Below, piece after piece: positions 52,502 to 61,934 of a DNA stretch of 64,000 nt. Location: positions 1-64,000 of the forward strand of contig NZ_JACDDD010000009.1 of NCBI RefSeq assembly GCF_013817205.1, written 5' to 3'. The notes below the pieces were generated by a model. The model saw only the letters and a program-made list of their open reading frames with translations, made no database searches and had not been told where the DNA came from. Position numbers and translations under genes: made by a program. This stretch comes from Polaromonas sp. (GTDB lineage: Bacteria; Pseudomonadota; Gammaproteobacteria; Burkholderiales; Burkholderiaceae_C). The stretch's first letter is position 1. Each line of letters opens with the position of its first letter.

Positions 52502-53461
52502 ATGGCACTCGACCACAAAGACAAGGATCTCAATCTCGACCCGATCACCGACGCACCCGGTGCACACCCGGTAGGTACCGGCCTGGGGGCTGCGGCTGGA
52601 GGCGCAGCTGCTGGTGCAGTTGCCGGCGCTTTCGCTGGACCGGTGGGCGCTGTTGCCGGCGCGATTGTGGGTGCCGTTGCCGGTGGCCTGGGAGGCAAGG
52701 CGGTGGCAGAAGCCATCAATCCGACGGCTGAAGAGGCGTACTGGCGCGACAACTATAGCCAAGAGCCCTATGTTCAGAGCGGCCGAAGCTATGAAGACTA
52801 CGCCCCGGCATACCGCCTCGGCGTGTACGGCCGTACCAACCACACCGGTACGTTTGACGAAGCGCAAAGTGATCTGTCCGTGTATTGGGACAGCCGCAAG
52901 GAAAATTCACGGCTGTCGTGGCCTGAAGCCGAGGCGGCCAGCCGGGCAGCCTGGACGCGTGTAGACCACCAGCTCTCGGGCAGCAGCAGTGTGTCCGGTC
53001 AGTTGGCCGACAACGACGACGTGATCGATACGCTCAATGACTTGCTCGAATCCAGTCGCGACGGTGAGTACGGATTTACCGAGTGCGCCGAACATGTGAA
53101 GGCCCAGGACATCAAGACCCTGCTGCTTCGTCAGGCCGATGAGTGCCGCGGCGCAGCCGCCGAACTCGCCAGCCAGATCCGCCAGCTGGGCGGTGAACCC
53201 GATGAAGGTGGGACAGCCAGTGGCGCCATGCATCGCGGCTGGGTTTCGGTGCGCGGCGCACTCAGCGGTTACACCGACCTGGCCATGCTGGAAGAGTGCG
53301 AGCGTGGTGAAGACGCAGCATTGGCCCGCTACCGCAAGACGCTCAAAGAGGATGATCTACCTTCGGGCATTCGGGCACTGATCGAGCGTCAAGCCCAGGG
53401 TGCGCAACGCAACCATGACCAGATCAAAGCCATGCGTGATGCGCTGAGGGCCGCGTCCTGA
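52502..53461 (+). CDS. Glycine-zipper protein with C-terminal DUF2383 (PA2169-type) four-helix domain
   Basis: 319 residues. Residues 25-70 are a glycine zipper (GTGLGAAAGGAAAGAVAGAF, AVAGAIVGAVAGGLGGKAVA) likely to embed in membrane. A middle region (TFDEAQSDLSVYWDSRKENS) is polar. The last 150 residues match the ferritin-like DUF2383/PA2169 domain (DVIDTLNDLLESSRDGEYGF, LLLRQADECRGAAAELASQI, HRGWVSVRGALSGYTDLAML, EECERGEDAALARYRKTLK). Fusion of the two parts suggests an envelope stress role. A terminator follows. Confidence 0.85.
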   Translation: MALDHKDKDLNLDPITDAPGAHPVGTGLGAAAGGAAAGAVAGAFAGPVGAVAGAIVGAVAGGLGGKAVAEAINPTAEEAYWRDNYSQEPYVQSGRSYEDYAPAYRLGVYGRTNHTGTFDEAQSDLSVYWDSRKENSRLSWPEAEAASRAAWTRVDHQLSGSSSVSGQLADNDDVIDTLNDLLESSRDGEYGFTECAEHVKAQDIKTLLLRQADECRGAAAELASQIRQLGGEPDEGGTASGAMHRGWVSVRGALSGYTDLAMLEECERGEDAALARYRKTLKEDDLPSGIRALIERQAQGAQRNHDQIKAMRDALRAAS

Positions 53462-53479
53462 TCGCTGTCTGATCAAAAA

Positions 53480-53511
53480 CAAAAAAAAGCTGGCCTCGGT
53501 CAGCTTTTTTC
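53480..53511 (+). terminator. Rho-independent terminator
   Basis: AAAAAAGCTGGCC and GTCAGCTTTTTT form a stem around a TCG loop, with a T run at the 3' side. It follows the DUF2383 gene; because the A run mirrors the T run it could also serve the converging minus-strand lipoprotein pair. Confidence 0.8.
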
Positions 53512-53599
53512 ATTAGAACAATTTGATCCTCGGCGGTCCCGACAAGGCCCTGCGGCGAGCGATCCGGTGGCGCATTGCTGCAAGAACTTCTTCAGTGCT

Positions 53600-53929
53600 T
53601 TAGTTTTTCTGCTGGCTGCAGATTACCTGTGCACTCAGTGTCGCGCTTTGCTGGCTGAAGCTGCTGTCGGTTACCTTGCAGCCCGACGCTTTCTCAACGG
53701 CCTGGATCAAGCTGGCGGCCTTGGGCAAGAGGCCTGTCAAGACCGCCGCCGGTGTGGCAGTCCAGGTGCTGGCGGTGATCTGTTCAACCCGGTAGCTCCG
53801 TCCATCGACTTCGATCCTGTGCGCGGTATCGGTCTGCGGATTGATCAGCACGCTGCAAGCCGCCAGGCAGCAAGTCATGAGGGTCAGTGCCAGCTTTGTT
53901 GCGACCAGCCTGACCAGCTTGGCGCTCAA
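53600..53929 (-). CDS. Small lipoprotein, TTG start coupled to the upstream lipoprotein
   Basis: 109 residues from the TTG at 53929. A signal peptide (KLVRLVATKLALTLMTCCLA) ends in the lipobox LAAC, then a mature domain containing VDGRSYRVEQITASTWTAT and ASGCKVTDSSFSQQ with two cysteines that could pair. The TTG overlaps the stop of the preceding gene (TTGA), which supports this start although no ATG is available before the lipobox. Unrecognised family. Confidence 0.65.
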   Translation of the reverse strand: MSAKLVRLVATKLALTLMTCCLAACSVLINPQTDTAHRIEVDGRSYRVEQITASTWTATPAAVLTGLLPKAASLIQAVEKASGCKVTDSSFSQQSATLSAQVICSQQKN

Positions 53930-54063
53930 AAAAGGCCCGCCAAGCTCAACGCGGCTTTGGGCTGGGGCACCAGGGGAGGCGTGTCTGGCGTTCTCGACTG
54001 GGGACAACCGGTCAGGAAAACCACAGCAAGCAGGACGGGCAGAGCGGGGTAAATATATTTCAT
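53926..54063 (-). CDS. Very small lipoprotein
   Basis: 45 residues, start ATG 54063 with GGGAG about 8 bases upstream. A signal peptide (MKYIYPALPVLLAVVFLTGC) ends in lipobox LTGC, leaving a 26-residue proline-rich mature peptide (PQSRTPDTPPLVPQPK). Its stop overlaps the TTG start of the next lipoprotein. It is too short to show up in length-filtered gene lists. Function unknown. Confidence 0.65.
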   Translation of the reverse strand: MKYIYPALPVLLAVVFLTGCPQSRTPDTPPLVPQPKAALSLAGLF

Positions 54064-54219
54064 GACGGACTCCCGGAGGAATGATCAAAGTCGTTGATGG
54101 GCACCGGTCGCAAGACTGCACCGATGATCAAGGAACGATACGCTTCCGCGGGCCGCTTTTCAACCAGTGAGGGACTGCGCTGCTGTCGGCGGACAACGCA
54201 TTGGCTTGTGATGGCTGGC

Positions 54220-56853
54220 CTACATGGAGCGCTTATGGGGGCGCGCCTTGGTACTGGCAGTGCCGCCAGGCACGAAACCCATGGCTTTCATGGCGGCGGG
54301 TAACGTGGCCCGCGATGACTCATACGCCTCCCATGGCGAGTTGCCTATTGGCAGGCGTTCGCCGATGTTGCGGGCATTCCAGTGGGCAGCGCTTGTCAGG
54401 CCATCGAGCTCTTCCCACGCGATGGGCACCGAGACGCCCATACCCGGGCGGGCACGCACCGACCAGGCGCAGACCGTGGTGGCGCCAAAGCCGTTGCGCA
54501 GGTAGTCCGGGAAGATCTTGCCGATCCGGTTGCGCGGCCCGCTCTTCGCGACAAAACGCTCGGGGATGACGCTGGACAGATGTTGCACAATCGCCTGGGA
54601 AAACGTCTTTACCGTGTCCCAGTCGTAAGAGGGCTTGAGCGGCACCACCACATGCAGGCCCTTGCCGCCGCTGGTTTTGACGAAACAGGGCAGGTTCAAT
54701 TGCTTGAGGAAGGCCTGCACCAGCTGAGCCGACTCCTGCACTCGCGCCCATGACACCCCCTCGCCGGGGTCGAGGTCGAAGGTCATGCGGTCCGGCTTGC
54801 CGATAGCACGGGTGGTCGCGTTCCAGGTGTGGAACTCCATGACATTGAGCTGCGCCACCGCGAGCAGGCCTTCTGGGCTCGCAATTGCCAGCAGCGGGCC
54901 ATGACCGGGGTCGAACTTGGGGTCAAGCTGCTTGATGCCGGGAATGCTGGTGGTGTCCGCGTGTTTCTGGAAAAACAGCTCGCCGGTGATGCCGCCAGGC
55001 GCGCGCACCAGCGCTACGGGCCTGGCTTTGAGGTGCGGCAGGATCAGCGGCGCCACGTGTGCGTAGTGCTCGATCAGCTCCAGCTTGGTGAAGCCGGTGC
55101 CGGGGTCGATGATGCGTTCCGGGTGGGTGACACGCAGCTTGCCGGTGCTGACTGGCGGCAATGCGGCCGCAGTTTTGGCGGCCGTGCTTTTTTTTGCTGC
55201 AGGTTTCTTCGCGACGGCGGGTCTTTTTGTGGCCATGACTTTCTCGACGGGTAAGGCTGATTCACGCACAACATTGCGCGCAGCTTTGTCGCTGCGCAAG
55301 CCCTGGAACACCGCGTGGCGGATGTTGCCGGCGTGAGTCCATTGCGCAAAAACCACCTCGGCCACCAGTACAGGCTTGACCCATTGGCCCTTGACGGAAG
55401 AAGGCAGACCGACAAACGCTGTGCGGGTGGCGCTGAGCGGTTTGAGCGCAGCCAACAGGTTTCTGAGGGTTTTTTCGGTGAAACCGGTGCCCACATTACC
55501 GACGTGTTTGAGCTCACCATCTTCGTTGTAAACACCCAGCAGCAGCGCGCCCAGGCCGGTGCGCGAGCCTTGGGGCTCGGTGTAGCCACCGATGACAAAT
55601 TCCTGGCGCAGCTGGGTCTTGATTTTGATCCAGTCGGTGGAGCGCCCCGAGATATAGGTCGATGCGGCCCGTTTTCCGATCACACCTTCCAGGCCAAGGC
55701 TCGCGGCGGAATTGAGCAGGTCCTGCCCGTCGCTGTCGAAGGTCTCACTAAAACGCAGATGGTCCAGGGCGGCGCCGCTGACCAGCCCGCGCAGCAGTTC
55801 ACGCCGCTGGACCAGCGGCAGCTGGCGCAGGTCATGACCGTCGTAAAACGGCAGGTCAAAAACGTAATAAGCGATCTGAGCCGTGCTGGCGCTGTCGAAA
55901 GCGTTTTGCAGCGCGCCGAAATCGGGCACACCGTCCTGGCCATGGACCACGATTTCGCCATCCAGCCAGCCCGACTTCAGGCCAAGTTGCGAAAGTGTTT
56001 TGACAAGGGGCTGGAGCTTGCCCGACCAGTCGTGGCCGTTGCGCGTGAAACACTGGATGGACTCGCCATCAATGCGGGTCAGCAGACGATAGCCGTCGAA
56101 CTTGATTTCATACAGCCAGTCGCCGCTGTCTTCAGGCACGGCTGTGACCAGTGTGGCCAGCTCCGGTGCCAAGCTGGGAGGCAGCGCCGCCTTGATGGCG
56201 CCCGCCGGCAGTGATTGCCGGCTTCTTTTTGCTGCCGTTTTTTTTGCCGGCTTTTTTGCCGTCGTGGTTGTGGCGTTTGCGCGTTTTCTGGGAGCCAGCG
56301 GCTGGCCGGTCAACACGCTGTTCGGCAGGGCTTCCAGCACGTCATAGTCGGCAACGGCCAGCGCCCGGTCGTCCTTTTCCTTGATCAGCAGCCAGGGTGG
56401 TTGGTGTTCGTCGCCCTTGCCATGCATGCGTACCAGCGTCCAGTGCCCCTTGAGTTTTTCGCCCTGCAACTCGAACTTGAGCTTGCCGCTTTTTATGGCT
56501 TTTGCAGCATCGCCGGCCGGCAGCCAGCTTCCCTGATCCCAGACGATGACATTGCCGGCGCCGTATTGCTTGTCCGGAATGTTGCCCTCGAAGCTTGCAT
56601 AAGAGATCGGGTGGTCCTCGACCTGCACCGCCATGCGTTTGACCTTGGGGTCCAGGCTGGGGCCTTTGGGCACGGCCCAACTTTTCAGCGTGCCTTCAAG
56701 CTCAAGGCGAAAGTCGTAGTGCAGACGGCTCGCATCATGTTTCTGAACCACGAACCTCAGGGTTTTCGAACTGCGACCGCCCGCGGCTGGTTCGGGCGTG
56801 CGGCGGAAATCCCGCTTGCTGCGGTAGCTCTCGAGGGAGTCGGCTGTGGCCAT
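54220..56853 (-). CDS. ligD: Multifunctional DNA ligase D (phosphoesterase-ligase-polymerase)
   Basis: 877 residues from ATG 56853; a GTG at 56868 is also in frame. Domain order (numbered from the GTG): 3'-phosphoesterase (FVVQKHDASRLHYDFRLELE, about 35-165), an Ala/Lys linker, ATP-dependent ligase with adenylated K256 (WLYEIKFDGYRLL, 250-540), a second Lys/Ala-rich linker, and primase-polymerase (SGKGLH-like TSGGKGLHVVVPL, metal-binding FDLDPGEG, 600-860). It repairs double-strand breaks by end joining with Ku, whose gene is immediately upstream. All three enzymatic modules look intact. Confidence 0.96.
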   Translation of the reverse strand: MATADSLESYRSKRDFRRTPEPAAGGRSSKTLRFVVQKHDASRLHYDFRLELEGTLKSWAVPKGPSLDPKVKRMAVQVEDHPISYASFEGNIPDKQYGAGNVIVWDQGSWLPAGDAAKAIKSGKLKFELQGEKLKGHWTLVRMHGKGDEHQPPWLLIKEKDDRALAVADYDVLEALPNSVLTGQPLAPRKRANATTTTAKKPAKKTAAKRSRQSLPAGAIKAALPPSLAPELATLVTAVPEDSGDWLYEIKFDGYRLLTRIDGESIQCFTRNGHDWSGKLQPLVKTLSQLGLKSGWLDGEIVVHGQDGVPDFGALQNAFDSASTAQIAYYVFDLPFYDGHDLRQLPLVQRRELLRGLVSGAALDHLRFSETFDSDGQDLLNSAASLGLEGVIGKRAASTYISGRSTDWIKIKTQLRQEFVIGGYTEPQGSRTGLGALLLGVYNEDGELKHVGNVGTGFTEKTLRNLLAALKPLSATRTAFVGLPSSVKGQWVKPVLVAEVVFAQWTHAGNIRHAVFQGLRSDKAARNVVRESALPVEKVMATKRPAVAKKPAAKKSTAAKTAAALPPVSTGKLRVTHPERIIDPGTGFTKLELIEHYAHVAPLILPHLKARPVALVRAPGGITGELFFQKHADTTSIPGIKQLDPKFDPGHGPLLAIASPEGLLAVAQLNVMEFHTWNATTRAIGKPDRMTFDLDPGEGVSWARVQESAQLVQAFLKQLNLPCFVKTSGGKGLHVVVPLKPSYDWDTVKTFSQAIVQHLSSVIPERFVAKSGPRNRIGKIFPDYLRNGFGATTVCAWSVRARPGMGVSVPIAWEELDGLTSAAHWNARNIGERLPIGNSPWEAYESSRATLPAAMKAMGFVPGGTASTKARPHKRSM

Positions 56854-56874
56854 GGCGCGTGAAGCCACACAGCC

Positions 56875-57795
56875 TCAGGCTGCTTTGCGCCGAGCCGGCG
56901 CGGCCTTGGCCACTGGTTTTGGTGTGGTTTTGGTCGCTGCCTTTTTGGCGGGTGGTTTGGCCGCGCTGTCGCCGGGTTTGTCTGCCCCGCCCTTGTTGCG
57001 CAGGCTGCGTTGCAGCAACTCGGTGAGGTCGATGATCCTGGCGCCGGATCGGCCTGCGGTTTCCTCGTCTTCTCCAGGCTGCTCCACGGTTTCGATCTTT
57101 CCTTCTTTCACCTTCTGTTTAACCAGCGCCATGATGTCGTCCTTAAAGGAATCGCTGAACTGCTCAGGCTGCCACTTGCCAGTCATGTCATCGACCAGTT
57201 GTTTGGCCATGGAGAGTTCCTTGTCGCTCAGACCGGCGGCTTTGGAGCCTTCGGCCGGCAAGTCCAGGTCTTCCCAACTGCGGATATCGGCGCCCCAGCG
57301 CAGTAGATTGAGGATCAGGCCGGGACCGGACGGCACCAGCACGGCCAGGTGCTGCTTGGTCTGGATTACCACGCGGGCAATGCCGACACGCTGGGTTTTC
57401 AGCAAGGTGTCGCGCAGCAGGGCATAGACCTTTTTGCCTTTGTTAATGGGTGCGATGTAATAGGGCCGTTCCAGGTAGACAAAGGGAATGTCCGTGTTTG
57501 GCACAAAACTCTCGATCTCTATGGTCTGGGTAGTTTTGGGGTATGCCCCGGCGATTTCTTCAGCGGAGAGCACCACGTACTGGCCGTCTTCGTAGGCAAT
57601 GCCCTTGACGATGTTTTCCTTGGTGATTTCCTTGCCGGTTTTTTTGTTGATGCGTTTGTAGCCGACCGGGTCCATGCTGCGTTTGTCCAGCCAGTCAAAG
57701 TCAATGCCGCTTTCGGTCGTCGCCGAATGCAGCGACACCGGAATGTGTACCAGCCCGAAGCTGATGGCGCCTTTCCACAATGCTCGGGAAGCCAT
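56875..57795 (-). CDS. ku: Ku protein, non-homologous end joining
   Basis: 306 residues from ATG 57795 (MASRALWKGAISFGLVHIPV). Conserved core: YKRINKKTGKEI, ENIVKGIAYEDGQYVVLSAE, FVYLERPYYIAP and MAKQLVDDMTGKWQPEQFSD. The C-terminus is a Lys/Ala/Pro-rich basic tail (KPPAKKAATKTTPKPVAKAA) of the kind that contacts DNA and LigD. It binds DNA ends as a homodimer and recruits LigD. ligD follows closely on the same strand. Confidence 0.96.
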   Translation of the reverse strand: MASRALWKGAISFGLVHIPVSLHSATTESGIDFDWLDKRSMDPVGYKRINKKTGKEITKENIVKGIAYEDGQYVVLSAEEIAGAYPKTTQTIEIESFVPNTDIPFVYLERPYYIAPINKGKKVYALLRDTLLKTQRVGIARVVIQTKQHLAVLVPSGPGLILNLLRWGADIRSWEDLDLPAEGSKAAGLSDKELSMAKQLVDDMTGKWQPEQFSDSFKDDIMALVKQKVKEGKIETVEQPGEDEETAGRSGARIIDLTELLQRSLRNKGGADKPGDSAAKPPAKKAATKTTPKPVAKAAPARRKAA

Positions 57796-57950
57796 GTTTA
57801 TGCAGCTCCGCAGTGGATAGCAGGGAGGGGAAAGAGGGCAAGGGTGGATCGCATTGTGAGGTCCCGGAAGTTGGCCGCGGGCAGCGCCTGAGGAAGCCGA
57901 CTTTAGGAGGAGGCCCGTGTGGGGGTTGTCGGCAGGCGGCCAGCACCACC

Positions 57951-57972
57951 GTAGGACGGCAGACTGTCCTAC
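57951..57972. promoter_or_regulatory. Inverted repeat in the ku / secreted-protein divergent region
   Basis: GTAGGAC-N8-GTCCTAC has perfect 7-bp arms. It lies 100 bases before the + strand secreted-protein gene and 156 bases before ku. It is a plausible dimeric-regulator site; the regulator is unknown. Confidence 0.5.
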
Positions 57973-58071
57973 ATGCCGGGCCAGAGGCCCGCCGTAAGAT
58001 GAATTGACCTGAATGGCTACCGCAAACAAGGCGGCGGTCTGAACCAACCCAACCCAACCGAACTTGACGCC

Positions 58072-58365
58072 ATGAACACACATCTGTCTGCCTTCCTCAC
58101 ATCCGCCATCCTGGCAGTTTCCGCCTCCGCGGCCCTTGCGCAGCCGGCGGCTATGGAAGAGCGACTGCTGGCGCGCGGCGCCGTAGCCGACGTGACCCCG
58201 CAGCAGCGCTACCGCACCGCCATCAACGAGGCGGGGGGCGGCTACAAGCTATGGCTTGCCGAATGTGCCGCCATGGCGGCGACCGAGCGCACGGCCTGCC
58301 GGCGCGAAGCCAAAGTCGCCTATGACCGAGACATGGCAACCGCCCGCGCCATCCTTCGCAAGTAA
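58072..58365 (+). CDS. Small secreted protein
   Basis: 97 residues with a clear signal peptide (MNTHLSAFLTSAILAVSASA then ALA-QP cleavage site at about residue 24). The mature part is helical and charged with two cysteines (LAECAAMAATERTACRREAK) likely to form a disulfide. Family not recognised. A strong terminator follows. Confidence 0.75.
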   Translation: MNTHLSAFLTSAILAVSASAALAQPAAMEERLLARGAVADVTPQQRYRTAINEAGGGYKLWLAECAAMAATERTACRREAKVAYDRDMATARAILRK

Positions 58366-58386
58366 GCGGCATACGGTCTCCTCCTT

Positions 58387-58414
58387 GGCCCCGCCCCGGT
58401 GCGGGGCCTTTTTT
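58387..58414 (+). terminator. Rho-independent terminator
   Basis: GGCCCCGC and GCGGGGCC form a perfect 8-bp stem around CCCGGT, followed by six T. Confidence 0.9.
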
Positions 58415-58549
58415 GTCCGATCGTTTGCGGAACCAGAGGGAAAAAAAACCGGTGGTTTTTCCTGATTTGGTTCGTTTTCGGGCCCGAAGTAACCATTCAG
58501 GCGTACGCGGCGGCTTAAAACCTTAAAATGGCTGCTTCCCCAAAGTACC

Positions 58550-60928
58550 ATGAACGCCCCCATCGACGTCTCCTTTTTTGCGCGCGCCGCCAAACCGCTG
58601 ACCAGCTACCGAAAGTACTGGGCCAGCCGCTTTGGCACGTCGAAATTTTTGCCCATGAGCCGGGCCGAAATGGACCTGTTGGGCTGGGACAGCTGCGACA
58701 TCATCATCATCACCGGTGACGCCTATGTGGACCACCCGAGCTTCGGCATGGCGGTCATAGGCCGCATGCTCGAAGCCCAGGGTTTTCGCGTCGGCATCAT
58801 TGCCCAGCCTGACTGGCAAAGTGCCGACCCTTTCAAGGTGCTGGGCAAACCGAACCTGTTTTTCGGCGTGACCGCCGGCAACATGGATTCGATGATCAAC
58901 CGCTACACGGCGGACCGCAAAATCCGCAGCGACGACGCCTACACGCCCGGTGATATCGGAGGCAAGCGGCCGGACCGCGCCGCGTTGGTCTATTCCCAGC
59001 GCTGCCGCGAAGCCTACAAGGACGTGCCCATCATCATCGGCGGCATCGAAGGTTCGCTGCGCCGGATTGCACATTACGACTACTGGTCTGACAAGGTGCG
59101 GCGTTCCGTCGTGATCGACGCCAAGTGCGACCTGCTGCTATACGGCAATGCCGAACGCGCGATTGTCGAAATTGCGCACCGCCTGGCTGCCAAAGAGCCG
59201 GTGGCTCACATGACCGACATCCGCGGCACGGCCTTCATCCGCCGCAGCGGCGACGACACGGCTGGGGGCTGGTTCGAGATCGATTCGACCAGCGTCGATG
59301 CGCTGGGCCGGGTTGAGGCGCATGTCAATCCCTACTTGATGATTTCCGAGCAGGCGAAAGAGCAGGGCGCTACATGTGCGCGTGAGGACGAGGCCGCCGA
59401 GGTGGCGGCGCGGGCTGAATCCTCAGGTTCTCCGGTTTTGACTAAAGCGCCGCAGGCCAATCCGGCGATCAAACCGCTTACTTTTGTCCCCAACCCAGCC
59501 TTGCCCCACAGGCAGGGCAAGATCAAGGTGCCGCCGCGCGACCGCTCGGTGATCCGCCTGCCGTCCTACGAACAGGTCAAAAGCGACGCGGTGCTTTACG
59601 CCCACGCGAACCGCGTATTGCACCTGGAGACCAACCCTGGCAATGCGCGGGCGCTGGTGCAGGCGCACGGCGAGGGCGCGATCGCGCGTGACGTCTGGAT
59701 CACGCCCCCGCCAATTCCGCTGACCACGGCCGAGATGGACTACGTCTTCGACCTGCCTTATGCGCGCGCGCCGCACCCGGCCTACCAGGACGAGAACGGC
59801 AGCCACGACGGCGCGACCAAGATCCCTGCCTGGGAAATGATACGCTTCAGTGTGAACATCATGCGCGGCTGTTTCGGCGGCTGCACCTTCTGCTCCATCA
59901 CCGAGCACGAAGGCCGCATCATCCAGAGCCGCTCTGAAGACTCGGTGATCCGCGAGATCGAAGCCATTCGCGACACTGTCAAAGGTTTCACGGGCTCCAT
60001 TTCTGACCTCGGCGGGCCGACTGCCAATATGTACCGCATCGGCTGCAAGACGCCCGAGATTGAGGCCGCCTGCCGCAAGCCGAGCTGCGTCTATCCCGGC
60101 ATCTGCTCCAACCTGAACACCGACCACAATCCGCTGATCAAGATGTACCGCCGTGCGCGGGCGCTCAAAGGCGTAAAGAAAATCCTGATCAGTTCCGGCC
60201 TGCGTTACGACCTGGCCGTGCAGTCGCCTGAGTATGTGAAAGAGCTGGTCACGCACCACGTCGGTGGTTACCTGAAGATTGCGCCAGAGCACACCGAGCA
60301 GGGGCCGCTGACAAAAATGATGAAGCCCGGCATCGGCAGCTATGACAAGTTCAAGCAACTGTTCGAGAAGTACAGCCTCGAAGCCGGCAAGAAGCAGTTT
60401 CTGATTCCCTACTTCATCGCCGCACACCCCGGCACCAGCGACGAAGACATGATGAACCTGGCGATCTGGCTCAAGAAAAACGGCTTTCGCGCCGATCAGG
60501 TGCAGACCTTCTACCCCTCGCCCATGGCCACAGCCACCACGATGTACCACACCAATAAGAACCCGCTGCGCAAGATCACGCGCGACAGCGAAACGGTGGA
60601 CATCGTGCGCGGCGACAAGCGCCGCCGCCTGCACAAGGCTTTTTTGCGCTACCACGACGCCAACAACTGGCCGCTGCTGCGCGAGGCGCTCAAAGCCATG
60701 GGCCGCGCCGATCTGATCGGCAACGGCAAGCACCATTTGATCCCGACCTTCCAGCCGATGACGGACGGCAGCTACGTGAGTGCGCGCAAGAAGAATTCAA
60801 CGACAGTGGCCATGAAGCCTGCGGTACCCATCAAGGGCCGCATTCTGACCCAGCACACCGGCTTGCCGCCGCGTGACAACGGCTCAGCCAGGCACAGCCC
60901 GAAACCCTTGGCCCGCAAACCCCGCTGA
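58550..60928 (+). CDS. YgiQ-family radical SAM protein
   Basis: 792 residues. The N-terminal conserved region includes [33 protein letters not shown] and [18 protein letters not shown]. The radical SAM cluster CxxxCxxC is in [19 protein letters not shown], followed by [20 protein letters not shown] and extra cysteines ([11 protein letters not shown]). The reaction catalysed by YgiQ proteins is not settled. A segment of about 45 residues after [10 protein letters not shown] is low-complexity and looks like an insertion relative to the family core. The C-terminus is basic and disordered. Confidence 0.92.
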   Translation: MNAPIDVSFFARAAKPLTSYRKYWASRFGTSKFLPMSRAEMDLLGWDSCDIIIITGDAYVDHPSFGMAVIGRMLEAQGFRVGIIAQPDWQSADPFKVLGKPNLFFGVTAGNMDSMINRYTADRKIRSDDAYTPGDIGGKRPDRAALVYSQRCREAYKDVPIIIGGIEGSLRRIAHYDYWSDKVRRSVVIDAKCDLLLYGNAERAIVEIAHRLAAKEPVAHMTDIRGTAFIRRSGDDTAGGWFEIDSTSVDALGRVEAHVNPYLMISEQAKEQGATCAREDEAAEVAARAESSGSPVLTKAPQANPAIKPLTFVPNPALPHRQGKIKVPPRDRSVIRLPSYEQVKSDAVLYAHANRVLHLETNPGNARALVQAHGEGAIARDVWITPPPIPLTTAEMDYVFDLPYARAPHPAYQDENGSHDGATKIPAWEMIRFSVNIMRGCFGGCTFCSITEHEGRIIQSRSEDSVIREIEAIRDTVKGFTGSISDLGGPTANMYRIGCKTPEIEAACRKPSCVYPGICSNLNTDHNPLIKMYRRARALKGVKKILISSGLRYDLAVQSPEYVKELVTHHVGGYLKIAPEHTEQGPLTKMMKPGIGSYDKFKQLFEKYSLEAGKKQFLIPYFIAAHPGTSDEDMMNLAIWLKKNGFRADQVQTFYPSPMATATTMYHTNKNPLRKITRDSETVDIVRGDKRRRLHKAFLRYHDANNWPLLREALKAMGRADLIGNGKHHLIPTFQPMTDGSYVSARKKNSTTVAMKPAVPIKGRILTQHTGLPPRDNGSARHSPKPLARKPR

Positions 60929-61309
60929 GCCGGTTCGATACCGGCGACCAGCAAAAGTTGATCCTTTTCAGGGGATCATGCGACCTGACGCATGTGTTTT
61001 GGTTTGGCTCGCGCTCTGACTCCGGAGCCTGAATGTCAGACGCATTGCTCGCAATCCTTATAGCTCCGCTGTTGAAGCGCCAGCGTCAAAACTGTGTTCA
61101 TCGGGATATTTCCGCAACTTGGGGTTTGGCAGCCTCCTTGGTTCATCGTTCACAGGGCAGAATTTTGTGTCAGGTTTTTGCGTCGCGGTGACTTGCGTGA
61201 ACAGCACTACAACACCCGCCTCGCGCGGGCAGAAACGCGCAGGACATTGGTGCGCTTGTTCCCCAACATTGCTTTCAACTACGCCGTCAAGTACGACACA
61301 GACAGCTAA
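60929..61309. other. Gene-free stretch
   Basis: No supported gene. Short open frames on both strands have no signal peptide, domain or credible ribosome site. TGATCC-N6-GGGGATCA near 60960 could be a weak hairpin after ygiQ but lacks a T run. Confidence 0.5.
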
Positions 61310-61417
61310 CTGCGCAACTTTGCCCGCCCCGACCAAGGTGTCAGCGGCCGTGGCTGGAGCCTTCGGCCTGCGCTGATCGTCGGGACAATCCAGGCGCTGC
61401 GTGTGCGTATGCCCTGA
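61310..61417 (+). pseudogene. Decayed 3' end of a LysE-type transporter gene
   Basis: The stretch aligns with the last 108 or so bases of the intact LysE-type gene at the window end: CTGCGCAACTTTGCCCGCCC, ACCAAGGTGTCAGCGGCCGT, GCTGATCGTCGGGACAATCC, then TGCGTATGCCCTGA. Reading needs two frame changes (TKVSAAVAGAFGLR in one frame, LIVGTIQALRVRMP in another), one of them a single missing base before CTGATCGTCGG. The upstream part of the gene is gone or unrecognisable. Confidence 0.75.
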
Positions 61418-61476
61418 AGTGCTGGCAGACCGTACGACCTACGCGCGGACTTTCTTCAACGCCGCCTGAAACCTGA

Positions 61477-61863
61477 TCACTGACAGGGCTGAAACCGGGC
61501 GCAGGGCGCTGCAGCGCGCAGGGAGGTGATGGTGTTCTCGCCGGCCGAACGTGCCGCCGTGAATGCCACGCTGCTGCCTTCAGCCAACCCGGCTAGCAGG
61601 GCACGGTCGGTCACGCGAAAGGTTAAGGTTGTGAAAGGTTTGTCGTGAAGCTGAACCAGTTTCAGGCGGATGTAGATGCGCTGGCCGCCGTCTTCTTCAA
61701 AGATGGAGCGCACCGTGGCGCGAGTGTCCACCAGCGGCTGAGCGCTGCCTGCTGAGCCTGTGTCAGCAGTTGACGGGCCGGCTGCGTGGCCGGGTTGCGC
61801 CAGCAAGCACAGAGCCGCAAGTGACAGCGAAAAAATCCGGCCTGTCCTGATTCCAGGTTTCAT
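61477..61863 (-). CDS. Secreted CusF-like small protein without copper ligands
   Basis: 128 residues from ATG 61863; upstream codons of the open frame are less likely. Signal peptide (RIFSLSLAALCLLAQPGHA-AG). The mature domain ATVRSIFEEDGG, KLVQLHDKPFTTLTFRVTDR and ALLAGLAEGSSVAFTAAR follows the beta-barrel pattern of CusF/CopK-related periplasmic proteins. The Trp/Met/Met ligands typical of CusF are replaced (FTTLTF), so metal binding is doubtful. It is the last gene of the SPFH-RHH run. Confidence 0.65.
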   Translation of the reverse strand: MKPGIRTGRIFSLSLAALCLLAQPGHAAGPSTADTGSAGSAQPLVDTRATVRSIFEEDGGQRIYIRLKLVQLHDKPFTTLTFRVTDRALLAGLAEGSSVAFTAARSAGENTITSLRAAAPCARFQPCQ

Positions 61864-61934
61864 CCCTGGGCCGCGCGTTCCGCTTCGGAAGTGCGGCTCA
61901 GATCGTGCATCGGCATCGCGCATCCATTTTCTTC

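Noticed and set aside
59340-59460. Possible dispersed-repeat fragment in the ygiQ insertion
   Set aside because: Only a short GGGCGCTACATG word resembles the repeat; hairpin and ACAAGGG blocks are missing, so chance is likely.
61050-61085. TATAGCTCCGCTGTTGAAGCGCC as a further repeat copy
   Set aside because: It has a TAGCT core and GCGCC but no hairpin and no GGGC tail; too weak to count.
61058-61376. Short open frames on both strands between ygiQ and the CusF-like gene
   Set aside because: No start signal or domain, and part of the region is the decayed lysE remnant.
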